Positions 1 through 5,781 of a DNA stretch of 5,781 nt are shown here, one piece after another. The notes beneath the pieces were generated by a model, which saw only the letters and a list, made by a program, of their open reading frames with translations, did not search any database and was not told the DNA's origin. The position numbers and the translations under genes are program-made. Every line of letters starts with the position of its first letter. The first letter of the stretch is position 1. Origin of the DNA: Nanosynbacter sp. (GTDB lineage Bacteria > Patescibacteriota > Saccharimonadia > Saccharimonadales > Saccharimonadaceae); NCBI GenBank assembly GCA_029975625.1, contig JARKOR010000109.1, forward strand, positions 1 to 5,781, in the 5' to 3' direction.

Positions 1-13
1 TTTGGTCGGGAGG

Positions 14-303
14 CTAGCTACTGTAAGGCCAATCACTGTACCAAGCGTTGGTATCGGCAACATAGCCGCTTATGGACAATTTCGTGCCGTCATTGCCCCA
101 CGTCATGCCATTCGCGCTTGCGGTTGCCGCGGCATTGACGAACGTTGTATTGCGGAGTATTTCACCAGAGCTCAGCAAGATATAGCCTCGCGAAGATTTT
201 GAGCGCACACCCAGTGCATAGGTGTTATTTGCAAAATTGACAATAATTACTATCAACAACTCTACAATAGTAAACCCATACCTCTTACGCTTCCTGAAGC
301 CAT
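14..303 (-). pseudogene. Type IV pilin-like gene, degraded or silent copy
   Basis: An open frame on the minus strand encodes a basic leader (FRKRKRYG) followed by FTIVELLIVIIV, the class III prepilin signal: Gly at -1, Phe at +1 and Glu at +5 of the mature protein. Type IV pilins and pseudopilins are cut there by a prepilin peptidase and assembled through the hydrophobic helix. Two things look wrong. The only nearby ATG (301-303) is in another frame and runs to a stop after about a dozen codons, while the pilin frame is closed by TGA at 308-310 with no ATG, GTG or TTG before the leader. The hydrophobic helix, normally about 25 residues, stops after 12 and passes directly into a polar region (NFANNTYALGV...) rich in Thr, Ser, Asn and Gly, which ends at TAG (14-16) after about 75 residues. 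I infer a 1-nt loss after the ATG plus an internal deletion. A sequencing error or a silent cassette is also possible. I do not recognise the C-terminal part as a named domain. Confidence 0.6.
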
Positions 304-317
304 AGTATCAAACTATC

Positions 318-325
318 GGGGGGGG
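318..325. repeat. G8 homopolymer (C8 on the minus strand)
   Basis: Eight consecutive G residues lie in the 42-nt gap between the small minus-strand gene and the pilin-like remnant, 15 nt upstream of that remnant's ATG on the minus strand. Such tracts are prone to slippage during replication and to read errors. Here it lies outside any supported coding frame, because TGA codons flank it in the pilin frame, so an effect on translation is not evident. Confidence 0.8.
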
Positions 326-345
326 TCAATAGAAGAAAAAGAATA

Positions 346-507
346 TTATACAATATCTTCGGCTTCGTAGCCTTCGACTGCGGCTAGACGTTGAGCGACG
401 AAGCGGCCCAGCTCTTCAGGACTACGTACGCGGTTCCATGTCGCAAGTTCTCCGAAAGAGGTTCCGTCGTCGAGCGTGTTAGATAATTCAGATTCATTGT
501 TTGTCAT
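346..507 (-). CDS. Small acidic protein of unknown function, 53 aa
   Basis: A complete small gene reads from ATG (505-507) to TAA (346-348). The start is well supported: AAGGAG lies 7 nt upstream and a promoter with an extended -10 lies a further ~25 nt up. The protein begins MTNNESELSN, has 11 acidic residues against 4 arginines and no lysine, and has no cysteine, signal peptide or membrane segment. Residues 1-17 look disordered. Residues 30-46 (SPEELGRFVAQRL and on) look like an amphipathic helix, followed by an acidic tail. I recognise no family and assign no function. It is probably cytoplasmic. The pilin-like remnant starts 42 nt downstream on the same strand and could share its transcript. 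A small regulator, a peptide precursor or a remnant of a larger protein are all possible. The strong expression signals argue against a chance ORF. Confidence 0.72.
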   Translation of the reverse strand: MTNNESELSNTLDDGTSFGELATWNRVRSPEELGRFVAQRLAAVEGYEAEDIV

Positions 508-514
508 GTTTGTT

Positions 515-520
515 CTCCTT
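515..520 (-). promoter_or_regulatory. Ribosome binding site of the 53-aa gene
   Basis: AAGGAG on the minus strand lies 7 nt before the ATG at 505-507. It is the best Shine-Dalgarno match in the window and fixes the start of a gene short enough to be missed. Confidence 0.8.
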
Positions 521-546
521 TTTGATTTTTATTGAATCATACTTTC

Positions 547-575
547 AGTATAGCACATATTTGACAAAAAAGCAA
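547..575 (-). promoter_or_regulatory. Sigma70-type promoter of the 53-aa gene
   Basis: On the minus strand the -10 box is TATACT (547-552), preceded by TGC, an extended -10. A weak -35, TTGCTT (570-575), is 17 nt upstream. Transcription would start near 540 and give a leader of about 33 nt containing the Shine-Dalgarno site. The extended -10 compensates for the poor -35. Confidence 0.6.
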
Positions 576-582
576 TACCTTT

Positions 583-611
583 TTGCGAAAAAAGTAGGGA
601 AATAGTACACT
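583..611 (+). promoter_or_regulatory. Putative promoter of tilS, predicted leaderless
   Basis: TTGCGA (583-588) and TACACT (606-611) are separated by 17 nt, each matching the sigma70 consensus at 4 of 6 positions. Only 8 nt separate the -10 from the tilS ATG, so transcription would begin at or next to the start codon. There is no convincing Shine-Dalgarno sequence before the ATG. The elements are weak alone. The same TACACTAA box at the same place before lepA strengthens the call. A consensus TTGACA at 561-566 has no -10 at proper spacing. Confidence 0.42.
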
Positions 612-619
612 AAAATCAT

Positions 620-1468
620 ATGAAGCGAGTTGTAGCGGTGAGTGGCGGCGTAGATAGTGTAGTATTGCTCGATATGCTGGCTGCTGAAGGGGCTGATATT
701 GTTGTCGCTCATTTTGACCATGGCATTCGTCCCGACTCGGCCGCTGATGCGCGGTTCGTTAAGGCTCTCGCGGCGAGATATGGCGTGGAATATATCGGGA
801 AACGTGAAGAACTAGGGGCGGACGCAAGTGAGGAATTGGCGCGCGAGCGGCGATACGCATTTTTACACGAAGTGGCGCAGAAACACCATGCGAAACTGGT
901 GACGGCGCATCATCTTGATGATTTGATTGAAACGATAGCTTTGAATATGAGGCGTGGAACGCGTTGGCGGGGGCTGCGGGCGATGAGCGATGAGAGGATT
1001 GAGCGTCCCCTTCTAAAAAGAACAAAAAGCGAACTAATAGCGTATGCTCTTGAAACGCGTCTTGAGTGGGTCGAGGATGAAACGAACCTTGAAGATCGCT
1101 ATCAACGCAACCGCGTGCGTAGACTGGCTGCCCCGCTGCCGGAGGCGGCGAAGCGGCAGTTATGTGAACTGTGGCACAAGCAGGGTAGATTGAAAACAGA
1201 AATAGGGAAAGAAATAAAAGAGAAGCACTTCCCTATTAAAAACCGATATTTCATGATAATGATTGAGCCAGAAGTGGCGCGCGAACTGCTTTATGAGTGT
1301 GTGCTTCGGGAGTGTGGAGTGTCTCTCCTTGGCAGGCAGCTAAGCGATATGCTATATGGCATTAGGCTTGGACGACCTGGTACTCGGTGGCAGATTGGGC
1401 AGGGCGTGGAAATGACCGTATTTAAGCGGATGTGGTCTGTGCAGGTACATGCAAAAATGCTAGAATAG
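620..1468 (+). CDS. tilS: tRNA(Ile)-lysidine synthase TilS, short form
   Basis: TilS joins lysine to cytidine 34 of tRNA-Ile(CAU) in an ATP-dependent reaction, so that the tRNA is charged with isoleucine and reads AUA. It is a cytoplasmic enzyme. The 282-residue product has the N-type ATP pyrophosphatase P-loop SGGVDS at 8-13, the DHGIRPDS motif at 33-40, TAHHLDDLIET at 95-105, the RPLL segment at 129-132, EDETN at 152-156 and RNRVR at 163-167, in the family's usual order. The P-loop near residue 8 supports the ATG at 620. The catalytic domain fills about 1-185. The remaining ~100 residues are too short for the full C-terminal domains of the E. coli enzyme (about 430 aa) and resemble compact TilS forms. 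No Shine-Dalgarno site is visible. ftsH follows after 36 nt. Confidence 0.95.
   Translation: MKRVVAVSGGVDSVVLLDMLAAEGADIVVAHFDHGIRPDSAADARFVKALAARYGVEYIGKREELGADASEELARERRYAFLHEVAQKHHAKLVTAHHLDDLIETIALNMRRGTRWRGLRAMSDERIERPLLKRTKSELIAYALETRLEWVEDETNLEDRYQRNRVRRLAAPLPEAAKRQLCELWHKQGRLKTEIGKEIKEKHFPIKNRYFMIMIEPEVARELLYECVLRECGVSLLGRQLSDMLYGIRLGRPGTRWQIGQGVEMTVFKRMWSVQVHAKMLE
1458..1466 (+). promoter_or_regulatory. Possible extended -10 promoter for ftsH inside the tilS 3' end
   Basis: TGCTAGAAT combines a TGn extension with TAGAAT (5 of 6 against TATAAT) and overlaps the last tilS codons. It would start transcription near 1473 and give a leader of about 32 nt. No good -35 is seen at 17 nt, so read-through from tilS may be the main source of ftsH mRNA. 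Confidence 0.35.
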
Positions 1469-1490
1469 GGAGAGCGATAGAATATTTGAT

Positions 1491-1497
1491 GAAAGGA
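1491..1497 (+). promoter_or_regulatory. Ribosome binding site of ftsH
   Basis: GAAAGGA is placed 7 nt before the ATG at 1505, normal Shine-Dalgarno spacing. It selects this ATG over an earlier out-of-frame ATG at 1489 that opens only a 13-codon frame. Confidence 0.7.
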
Positions 1498-1504
1498 ACA
1501 GTAC

Positions 1505-3385
1505 ATGGCAGTAAAGTCGCCAAAACATAATGATGGCAAAAAAGGTTTGAAGCAGATATTAAGATTGGGACTATTTTGGCTTACTATTATAGTGTTTGCC
1601 GGTTTGGTTTGGTATGCGGCGGTCTTGCCTGGCGGAGCCCTAAAAGAGGTGGCGTTGTCTGATGTGGTGAATCGCGCAAATAAGGGCGAAATCTCCAGGT
1701 TAGAGATTCAGGGCAACGAGATTCAGGTGACACCGAAGGGTGAGGACAAGCCGACGGAGCGATCAACTAAAGAGGGTGGCAGTAGTATTTACGAGCAGGG
1801 GCTCAATAAAGATGCGAATGTTGAGGTGAAAATCGTGCCGCCGTCGACAACTAATGAGACTTTGTGGAACTTGGCGATTATTATAGTGCCGGTCGTGATT
1901 ATCGTGATATTTTTCATGTTTATGATGCGTCAGGCACAGGGACAGAATAATCAGGCGATGGGTTTTGGGAAGAGTAAGGCTCGCCTGTACGGGTCGGACA
2001 AGGAAAAGGTGGTCTTTGACGATATTGCGGGTAACGATAACGCGAAACAGGATTTGCAAGAGGTCGTTGATTTCTTGAAGAACCCAAAGAAATACCAGGA
2101 GCTCGGCGCGAAGATTCCAAAGGGCGTGCTGCTTGTTGGCAATCCGGGTACCGGTAAAACGATGCTGGCGCGAGCCGTGGCGGGTGAAGCGGAAGTGCCA
2201 TTCTTCTCAATCTCCGGTTCAGAATTCGTCGAGATGTTCGTCGGTGTCGGCGCGAGCCGAGTGCGCGATTTGTTCTCGAAGGCAAAGAAAAACGCGCCGT
2301 GTATTATCTTTATCGATGAAATTGACGCGGTAGGACGCAAGCGTGGCTCAGGTATGGGTGGCGGGCACGACGAGCGTGAGCAGACATTGAACCAAATACT
2401 AGTTGAGATGGACGGTTTTGATGGGAATACGAACGTTATTGTGCTTGCGGCAACGAACCGCGCGGACGTGCTTGACCCTGCCCTTCTTCGCCCTGGCCGG
2501 TTTGATAGGCGGGTGAATATTACGCTGCCGGAACGTAAAGACCGCGAAGCGATTTTGAAAGTCCACTTTAAGAATAAACCGACGGACGACACGGTTGATC
2601 TTGACAAGTTGGCGGCAAAAACGGCTGGCTCTAGTGGTGCAGATTTGGCAAACATGGCCAATGAGGCGGCGATTATTGCAGCACGTCGCGGCAAGAAAAA
2701 GATTTCAAACGATGATTTGACTGAGGCATTTGAAAAAGTTGCGATTGGTCCTGAGCGCAAGACAAAAATTATGAACGACAAAGAAAAGAAAATGACCGCA
2801 TATCACGAGGCGGGTCATGCGATTGTTGGACACATCCTTCCCGACTCTGACCCGGTACATAAGGTCACGATTATTCCGCGAGGCGGAACGGGCGGCGTGA
2901 CGTGGTTCTTGCCTCCAGAGGATCGCAGCTACACGAACGTATATGAGTTTAAGGATATTTTGGCGCGAGCGATGGGTGGACGTATTGCCGAGAAGCTGAT
3001 CTATGGCGAGGATGGCATTACGACCGGTGCGGGATCGGACCTACGCAAGGCGACGGAGATTGCCCGGGAAATGGTGATTGAGCAGGGTATGGGCACGGAG
3101 CTGCGCGACCAAGTATTCCACGAAGATAATGGCGGGCTGATGTTCGACAAGATGACTAGGGAGCGACCATATTCCGACGAGACAGCTGCGCTTATTGATA
3201 AGGAGGTCGAGACGCTCATTAAAGAGGCGGCGCATCGTGCTGAGATCGTACTCAAGAGTAATAAGTCATTTCTCGATAAACTAGCAGAAGCACTCCTGAA
3301 AGAAGAAACGCTTGAAGAGGAAGCGGTCGATAAGATTTTGAAGGGTACGACACTGCCAAAAGAGGCTATGTTGCACGCCGCCTAA
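1505..3385 (+). CDS. ftsH: ATP-dependent zinc metalloprotease FtsH
   Basis: FtsH is a hexameric inner-membrane AAA+ protease that unfolds and degrades misfolded membrane proteins and some regulators. The 626-residue protein is full length. A short basic N-terminus is followed by a first membrane segment at about 21-41, a small extracytoplasmic domain at 42-120 and a second membrane segment at about 122-141. The AAA+ module has Walker A GNPGTGKT at 212-219, the pore motif MFVG at 244-247, Walker B IIFIDE at 267-272 and the second region of homology with [20 protein letters not shown], whose Arg329 and Arg332 are the likely arginine fingers. The M41 peptidase domain has zinc site HEAGH at 434-438 and Asp512 as probable third ligand. 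Walker A has Asn213 where most FtsH proteins have Pro. The GxxxxGKT core is intact, so activity is expected. murJ starts 7 nt after the stop. Confidence 0.98.
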   Translation: MAVKSPKHNDGKKGLKQILRLGLFWLTIIVFAGLVWYAAVLPGGALKEVALSDVVNRANKGEISRLEIQGNEIQVTPKGEDKPTERSTKEGGSSIYEQGLNKDANVEVKIVPPSTTNETLWNLAIIIVPVVIIVIFFMFMMRQAQGQNNQAMGFGKSKARLYGSDKEKVVFDDIAGNDNAKQDLQEVVDFLKNPKKYQELGAKIPKGVLLVGNPGTGKTMLARAVAGEAEVPFFSISGSEFVEMFVGVGASRVRDLFSKAKKNAPCIIFIDEIDAVGRKRGSGMGGGHDEREQTLNQILVEMDGFDGNTNVIVLAATNRADVLDPALLRPGRFDRRVNITLPERKDREAILKVHFKNKPTDDTVDLDKLAAKTAGSSGADLANMANEAAIIAARRGKKKISNDDLTEAFEKVAIGPERKTKIMNDKEKKMTAYHEAGHAIVGHILPDSDPVHKVTIIPRGGTGGVTWFLPPEDRSYTNVYEFKDILARAMGGRIAEKLIYGEDGITTGAGSDLRKATEIAREMVIEQGMGTELRDQVFHEDNGGLMFDKMTRERPYSDETAALIDKEVETLIKEAAHRAEIVLKSNKSFLDKLAEALLKEETLEEEAVDKILKGTTLPKEAMLHAA

Positions 3386-3389
3386 GGGG
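3384..3389 (+). promoter_or_regulatory. Marginal ribosome binding site of murJ
   Basis: AAGGGG overlaps the ftsH stop codon and lies only 3 nt from the murJ ATG, closer than ideal. With a 7-nt intergenic gap, murJ is probably translated by coupling to ftsH. No better in-frame start lies nearby: the next Met is residue 27, inside the first membrane helix. Confidence 0.4.
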
Positions 3390-3392
3390 TCT

Positions 3393-5042
3393 ATGGGGCG
3401 AGTTCGGGATGCAGTCTACAAAGTAAACAAGCGGCTGACCGTTCGGTTGGCCGCAACCTTGCTAGCCGGGTCTATGCTGTTGTCGGGTCTGCTGGGATTT
3501 TTCCGCGACCGATTGCTAAACTCGGCATATATGCCCAATGAAGCGGCGGGACTGGCGGGTTATCCTGTTGGGCTTGATGCGTATACGGCAGCCTTTACGG
3601 TGCCGGATTTCATGTTTGCGATTTTGGTCTCGGGCGCGCTGAGCGTGACATTCATTCCGGTTTTTAATGCCCGCTGGGTTAAGGGTAATAAACAATCGGC
3701 CTGGGAAATCGGCTCAAGCATGATTAACTTCATGGCGTTAGTGACGATGGTCGTCAGTGTGTTGATTATTATTTTTGCAAACCAAATTACCAGCTTAATC
3801 GTACCTGGTTTTAGTGAATCGGCACATGCGTTAACGGCTAGCATGATGCGCGTGATTGCAGTCAACCCGTTTATTTTTGCTATTGCAGCGGTGATAGCGA
3901 GCATTCAACAGGCGGTGGGCCGTTTTACGTTTTATGCACTTGCGCCGGTTATGTATAATGTTGGAATTATCATTGGTATTTTCTGGTTTACTCAGGGAAT
4001 AAATATCTTTGGATGGCAGGTATTTGACGGAGGGATTATGGGTGTGGCGCTTGGAGTGGTTCTGGGCTCGTTCTTGCAGCTGATTATCAGTTCGGTCGGT
4101 CTCATAGGCTTAGGTTTTGATTATCGTTTTAAACTTTATTGGCGAAACAAAGGTTTCCGTAAAGTTCTGCAGCTACTGCCGGCGCGGTCTGTTGATCAAG
4201 GTATGGATTATACAGTTAGCCTTGTTGAGTTGAATTTGTTATCGCGTATGGGCGCGGGAGTAACGCGAGCGTACAACCAGGCCTTGACTCTGCACATGAT
4301 GCCAATCAATCTCATCGGCGTGGCGATAAGTAGCGCGGCATTCCCGCAGCTATCGGACCGGCTTGGCGAAGGGCGGCAAGATATGTTCCAGGCGCAGCTT
4401 CGTCAAGTCCTCCGGGTGATCATATGGCTAGCGCTGCCGACGGCGGTGATTACATTCTTTACTCGTGGCTACATTGTTCACTTCATCCGAAATACTGGTG
4501 ACCCGCTGATGGCGGGCATCTTGGGCGCACTGGTGATTGCTATCCTGTTTCGGACAATTTATCACATGGCGGCGCGGGTGTTTTATGCACAGCAGGACAC
4601 GAAGACTCCGCTCTATATTTCGTTTGTGTGTATTTCTCTTAATATCATACTTGCTATCGTGCTATCGATGGTACTTGATATGGGGGCGTATGGCTTAGCG
4701 TGGGCCCAGTCAATTGTGGCGGTAGTAGAGGTGACGATCTTATTTACAGTCATGAATAAACGCATGCCCCGTTTATTTAATAAAGAATTTCTCCACGCAA
4801 TCAGCCGAATGCTTATTGCCACGGGCATCATGGCGATTGTATGTTATATATCCGTAGTGATGCTACCGTTTCGCGAGGCGGACAACAGTTTTTACAGCGC
4901 CTTTCCTCGTTTCCTTGTTATTGTGGCAATTAGCTTCTTAGTGTACGGCGCGATGTCGAAATTGTTGAAGCTAACCGAAGTCGACCCAATCATCTTGCGC
5001 CTACGCCGAGTACTGTTTGCCCGCTTTGATGTAAAAAGCTAG
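3393..5042 (+). CDS. murJ: Lipid II flippase MurJ (MviN family), divergent
   Basis: MurJ moves the peptidoglycan precursor lipid II across the cytoplasmic membrane. The 549-residue product is strongly hydrophobic, with about 14 membrane helices (for example near 16-37, 66-91, 108-130, 150-172, 214-240, 338-357, 406-428, 431-454 and 503-523). Family signatures include SGLLGFFRD at 31-39, [14 protein letters not shown] at 62-75, the [11 protein letters not shown] stretch at 81-91, [17 protein letters not shown] at 305-321 and [12 protein letters not shown] at 395-406. Compared from memory with E. coli MurJ, Arg24-Asp25 are kept (Arg38-Asp39) and Asp39 is kept (Asp62). Arg18 corresponds to Gly32, Arg52 to Phe75 and Arg270 probably to Thr299. 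The loop between the first two helices is about 9 residues longer. The family call is firm. Lipid II as substrate is inferred from the family. lepA begins 22 nt downstream. Confidence 0.9.
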   Translation: MGRVRDAVYKVNKRLTVRLAATLLAGSMLLSGLLGFFRDRLLNSAYMPNEAAGLAGYPVGLDAYTAAFTVPDFMFAILVSGALSVTFIPVFNARWVKGNKQSAWEIGSSMINFMALVTMVVSVLIIIFANQITSLIVPGFSESAHALTASMMRVIAVNPFIFAIAAVIASIQQAVGRFTFYALAPVMYNVGIIIGIFWFTQGINIFGWQVFDGGIMGVALGVVLGSFLQLIISSVGLIGLGFDYRFKLYWRNKGFRKVLQLLPARSVDQGMDYTVSLVELNLLSRMGAGVTRAYNQALTLHMMPINLIGVAISSAAFPQLSDRLGEGRQDMFQAQLRQVLRVIIWLALPTAVITFFTRGYIVHFIRNTGDPLMAGILGALVIAILFRTIYHMAARVFYAQQDTKTPLYISFVCISLNIILAIVLSMVLDMGAYGLAWAQSIVAVVEVTILFTVMNKRMPRLFNKEFLHAISRMLIATGIMAIVCYISVVMLPFREADNSFYSAFPRFLVIVAISFLVYGAMSKLLKLTEVDPIILRLRRVLFARFDVKS

Positions 5043-5048
5043 TAAATA

Positions 5049-5057
5049 TGCTACACT
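5049..5057 (+). promoter_or_regulatory. Extended -10 promoter of lepA, predicted leaderless
   Basis: TGC followed by TACACT (5052-5057) forms an extended -10 in the 22-nt gap after murJ. Only 7 nt separate it from the lepA ATG, placing the expected transcription start at the start codon. No Shine-Dalgarno sequence fits: the only purine run, AGAG, touches the ATG. The nearest -35-like hexamer, TTGATG at 5026-5031, is 20 nt away, so the extended element would have to carry recognition. Confidence 0.45.
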
Positions 5058-5064
5058 AACAGAG

Positions 5065-5781
5065 ATGAACCAATTGGAGAATATTCGGAATTTTTGCATT
5101 ATTGCCCATGTTGATCACGGGAAGAGTACGCTTGCTGACCGGATGATGGAGATGACGTGCACGGTTGAGAAGCGCGACATGAAGTCGCAGCTCCTTGATT
5201 CGATGGATCTGGAACGCGAAAAGGGCATTACCATCAAACTCACGCCGGTTCGCATGAAGTACAAGGGGCGTGATCTTAATCTTATCGATACGCCCGGGCA
5301 TGTGGATTTTTCCTATGAGGTTTCGCGGAGTTTGCAGGCGTGCGAGGGGGCGGTGTTGGTGGTGGATGCTTCTCAAGGTATTCAGGCGCAGACGCTAGCC
5401 AATGTCTATCTGGCGCTGGAGCAGGATTTGACAATCATCCCCGTTTTGAACAAAGTTGACCTTCCCGCCGCTGATGTGCCACGAGTTACCAAGGAGGTGA
5501 TAAATCTTCTCGGCTGCTCAGAGGATGAGATTATTAAGATTTCAGCCAAAACCGGTGAGAATGTTGATCAGGTACTCGATGCGATTGTTGAACGAATTCC
5601 CTCGCCCCGCGGCGAAGTCGATGGACCGACGCGTGCGTTGATATTCGATAGTTATTATGATGATTATCGCGGGGTGATTTTGTACGTGCGTGTAGTTGAT
5701 GGTCAGCTGAACAAAAACGACCAGATTTATATGATGGCGACAAAAGCCCATGGTTTGGCGCTGGAAATAGGCAAGTTGGCT
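5065..5781 (+). CDS. lepA: Elongation factor 4 (LepA), N-terminal part, cut by window end
   Basis: LepA/EF4 is a translational GTPase that binds the ribosome and affects tRNA movement, ribosome assembly and initiation, chiefly under stress. The first 239 codons are present with no stop, about 40% of the usual ~600 residues. The G domain is complete in its motifs: G1 AHVDHGKST at 14-22, G2 in REKGITIK at 51-58, G3 DTPGH at 75-79, G4 NKVD at 129-132 and G5 SAKTG at 160-164. The IPSPRGE segment and the start of domain II ([20 protein letters not shown]) follow. [15 protein letters not shown] and the [14 protein letters not shown] stretch are typical of LepA rather than EF-G, TypA or EF-Tu. The ATG at 5065 puts G1 at the normal distance from the N-terminus. 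It follows murJ but probably has its own promoter. Confidence 0.96.
   Translation, partial: MNQLENIRNFCIIAHVDHGKSTLADRMMEMTCTVEKRDMKSQLLDSMDLEREKGITIKLTPVRMKYKGRDLNLIDTPGHVDFSYEVSRSLQACEGAVLVVDASQGIQAQTLANVYLALEQDLTIIPVLNKVDLPAADVPRVTKEVINLLGCSEDEIIKISAKTGENVDQVLDAIVERIPSPRGEVDGPTRALIFDSYYDDYRGVILYVRVVDGQLNKNDQIYMMATKAHGLALEIGKLA

Noticed and set aside
2..202. Plus-strand open frame opposite the pilin-like gene.
   Set aside because: It has no ribosome binding site or recognisable product, and the opposite strand carries a clear prepilin signal.
308..326. Use of TGA as a sense codon (as in some CPR groups) to extend the pilin frame upstream.
   Set aside because: No TGA occurs inside tilS, ftsH, murJ or lepA, which argues for the standard code, and the upstream extension has no start or leader.
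341..357. Possible terminator after the 53-aa gene on the minus strand: ATATT/AATAT hairpin followed by a T-rich stretch.
   Set aside because: The stem is 5 A-T pairs with no G-C, and the T run is interrupted. It is too weak to call.
561..566. Perfect TTGACA on the plus strand as a tilS -35.
   Set aside because: No -10-like hexamer lies 16-18 nt downstream. The sequence there is TGCGAA.
565..585. Dyad CAAAAA ... TTTTTG with a 9-nt loop over the minus-strand -35 region, a possible operator.
   Set aside because: It is only 6 bp and made of A/T runs, so it is expected by chance in an AT-rich intergenic region.
1489..1530. 13-codon frame starting at an ATG just before ftsH and overlapping its start, a possible leader peptide.
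   Set aside because: It would lack its own Shine-Dalgarno site, and GAAAGGA overlaps its start codon. It is most likely chance.
1951..2781. Long minus-strand open frame (276 codons) opposite ftsH.
   Set aside because: It is a shadow of ftsH codon bias. The sense strand encodes all FtsH motifs.

Overview
The window looks like chromosomal DNA from a member of the Patescibacteria/CPR, most likely Saccharibacteria (TM7). This is inferred from the style of the proteins (a short TilS, a divergent MurJ, a TM7-like type IV prepilin N-terminus), the moderate GC content and the compact spacing. No marker gene in the window proves it. The standard bacterial code fits: the complete genes end in TAA or TAG and contain no internal TGA.

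Layout. Bases 14-507 are on the minus strand. They hold a damaged or silent type IV pilin-like gene (14-303) and, upstream of it, a small 53-residue acidic protein gene (346-507) with a clear Shine-Dalgarno site and an extended -10 promoter. A 112-bp divergent intergenic region (508-619) separates this from a plus-strand run of four housekeeping genes: tilS (620-1468), ftsH (1505-3385), murJ (3393-5042) and lepA (5065 to the window end, incomplete). Gaps between these four are 36, 7 and 22 nt, so the run is operon-like, with probable extra promoters before ftsH and lepA.

Functions. TilS makes the lysidine needed to read AUA codons. FtsH is the membrane-anchored AAA+ zinc protease. MurJ is a lipid II flippase of the cell-wall pathway. 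LepA (EF4) is a ribosome-associated translational GTPase. They share no single pathway. tilS followed closely by ftsH recalls the widespread tilS-hpt-ftsH arrangement, here without hpt.

Most of the window is ordinary core genome. I see no CRISPR array, RNA gene, insertion sequence, defence locus or new multi-gene system. The points most worth a second look are the pilin remnant whose nearest ATG is out of frame and whose N-terminal helix is cut short, the small acidic protein gene, the matching TACACTAA boxes placed 7-8 nt before the tilS and lepA start codons (suggesting leaderless mRNAs), and a MurJ that seems to lack three arginines known to matter in characterised homologues.
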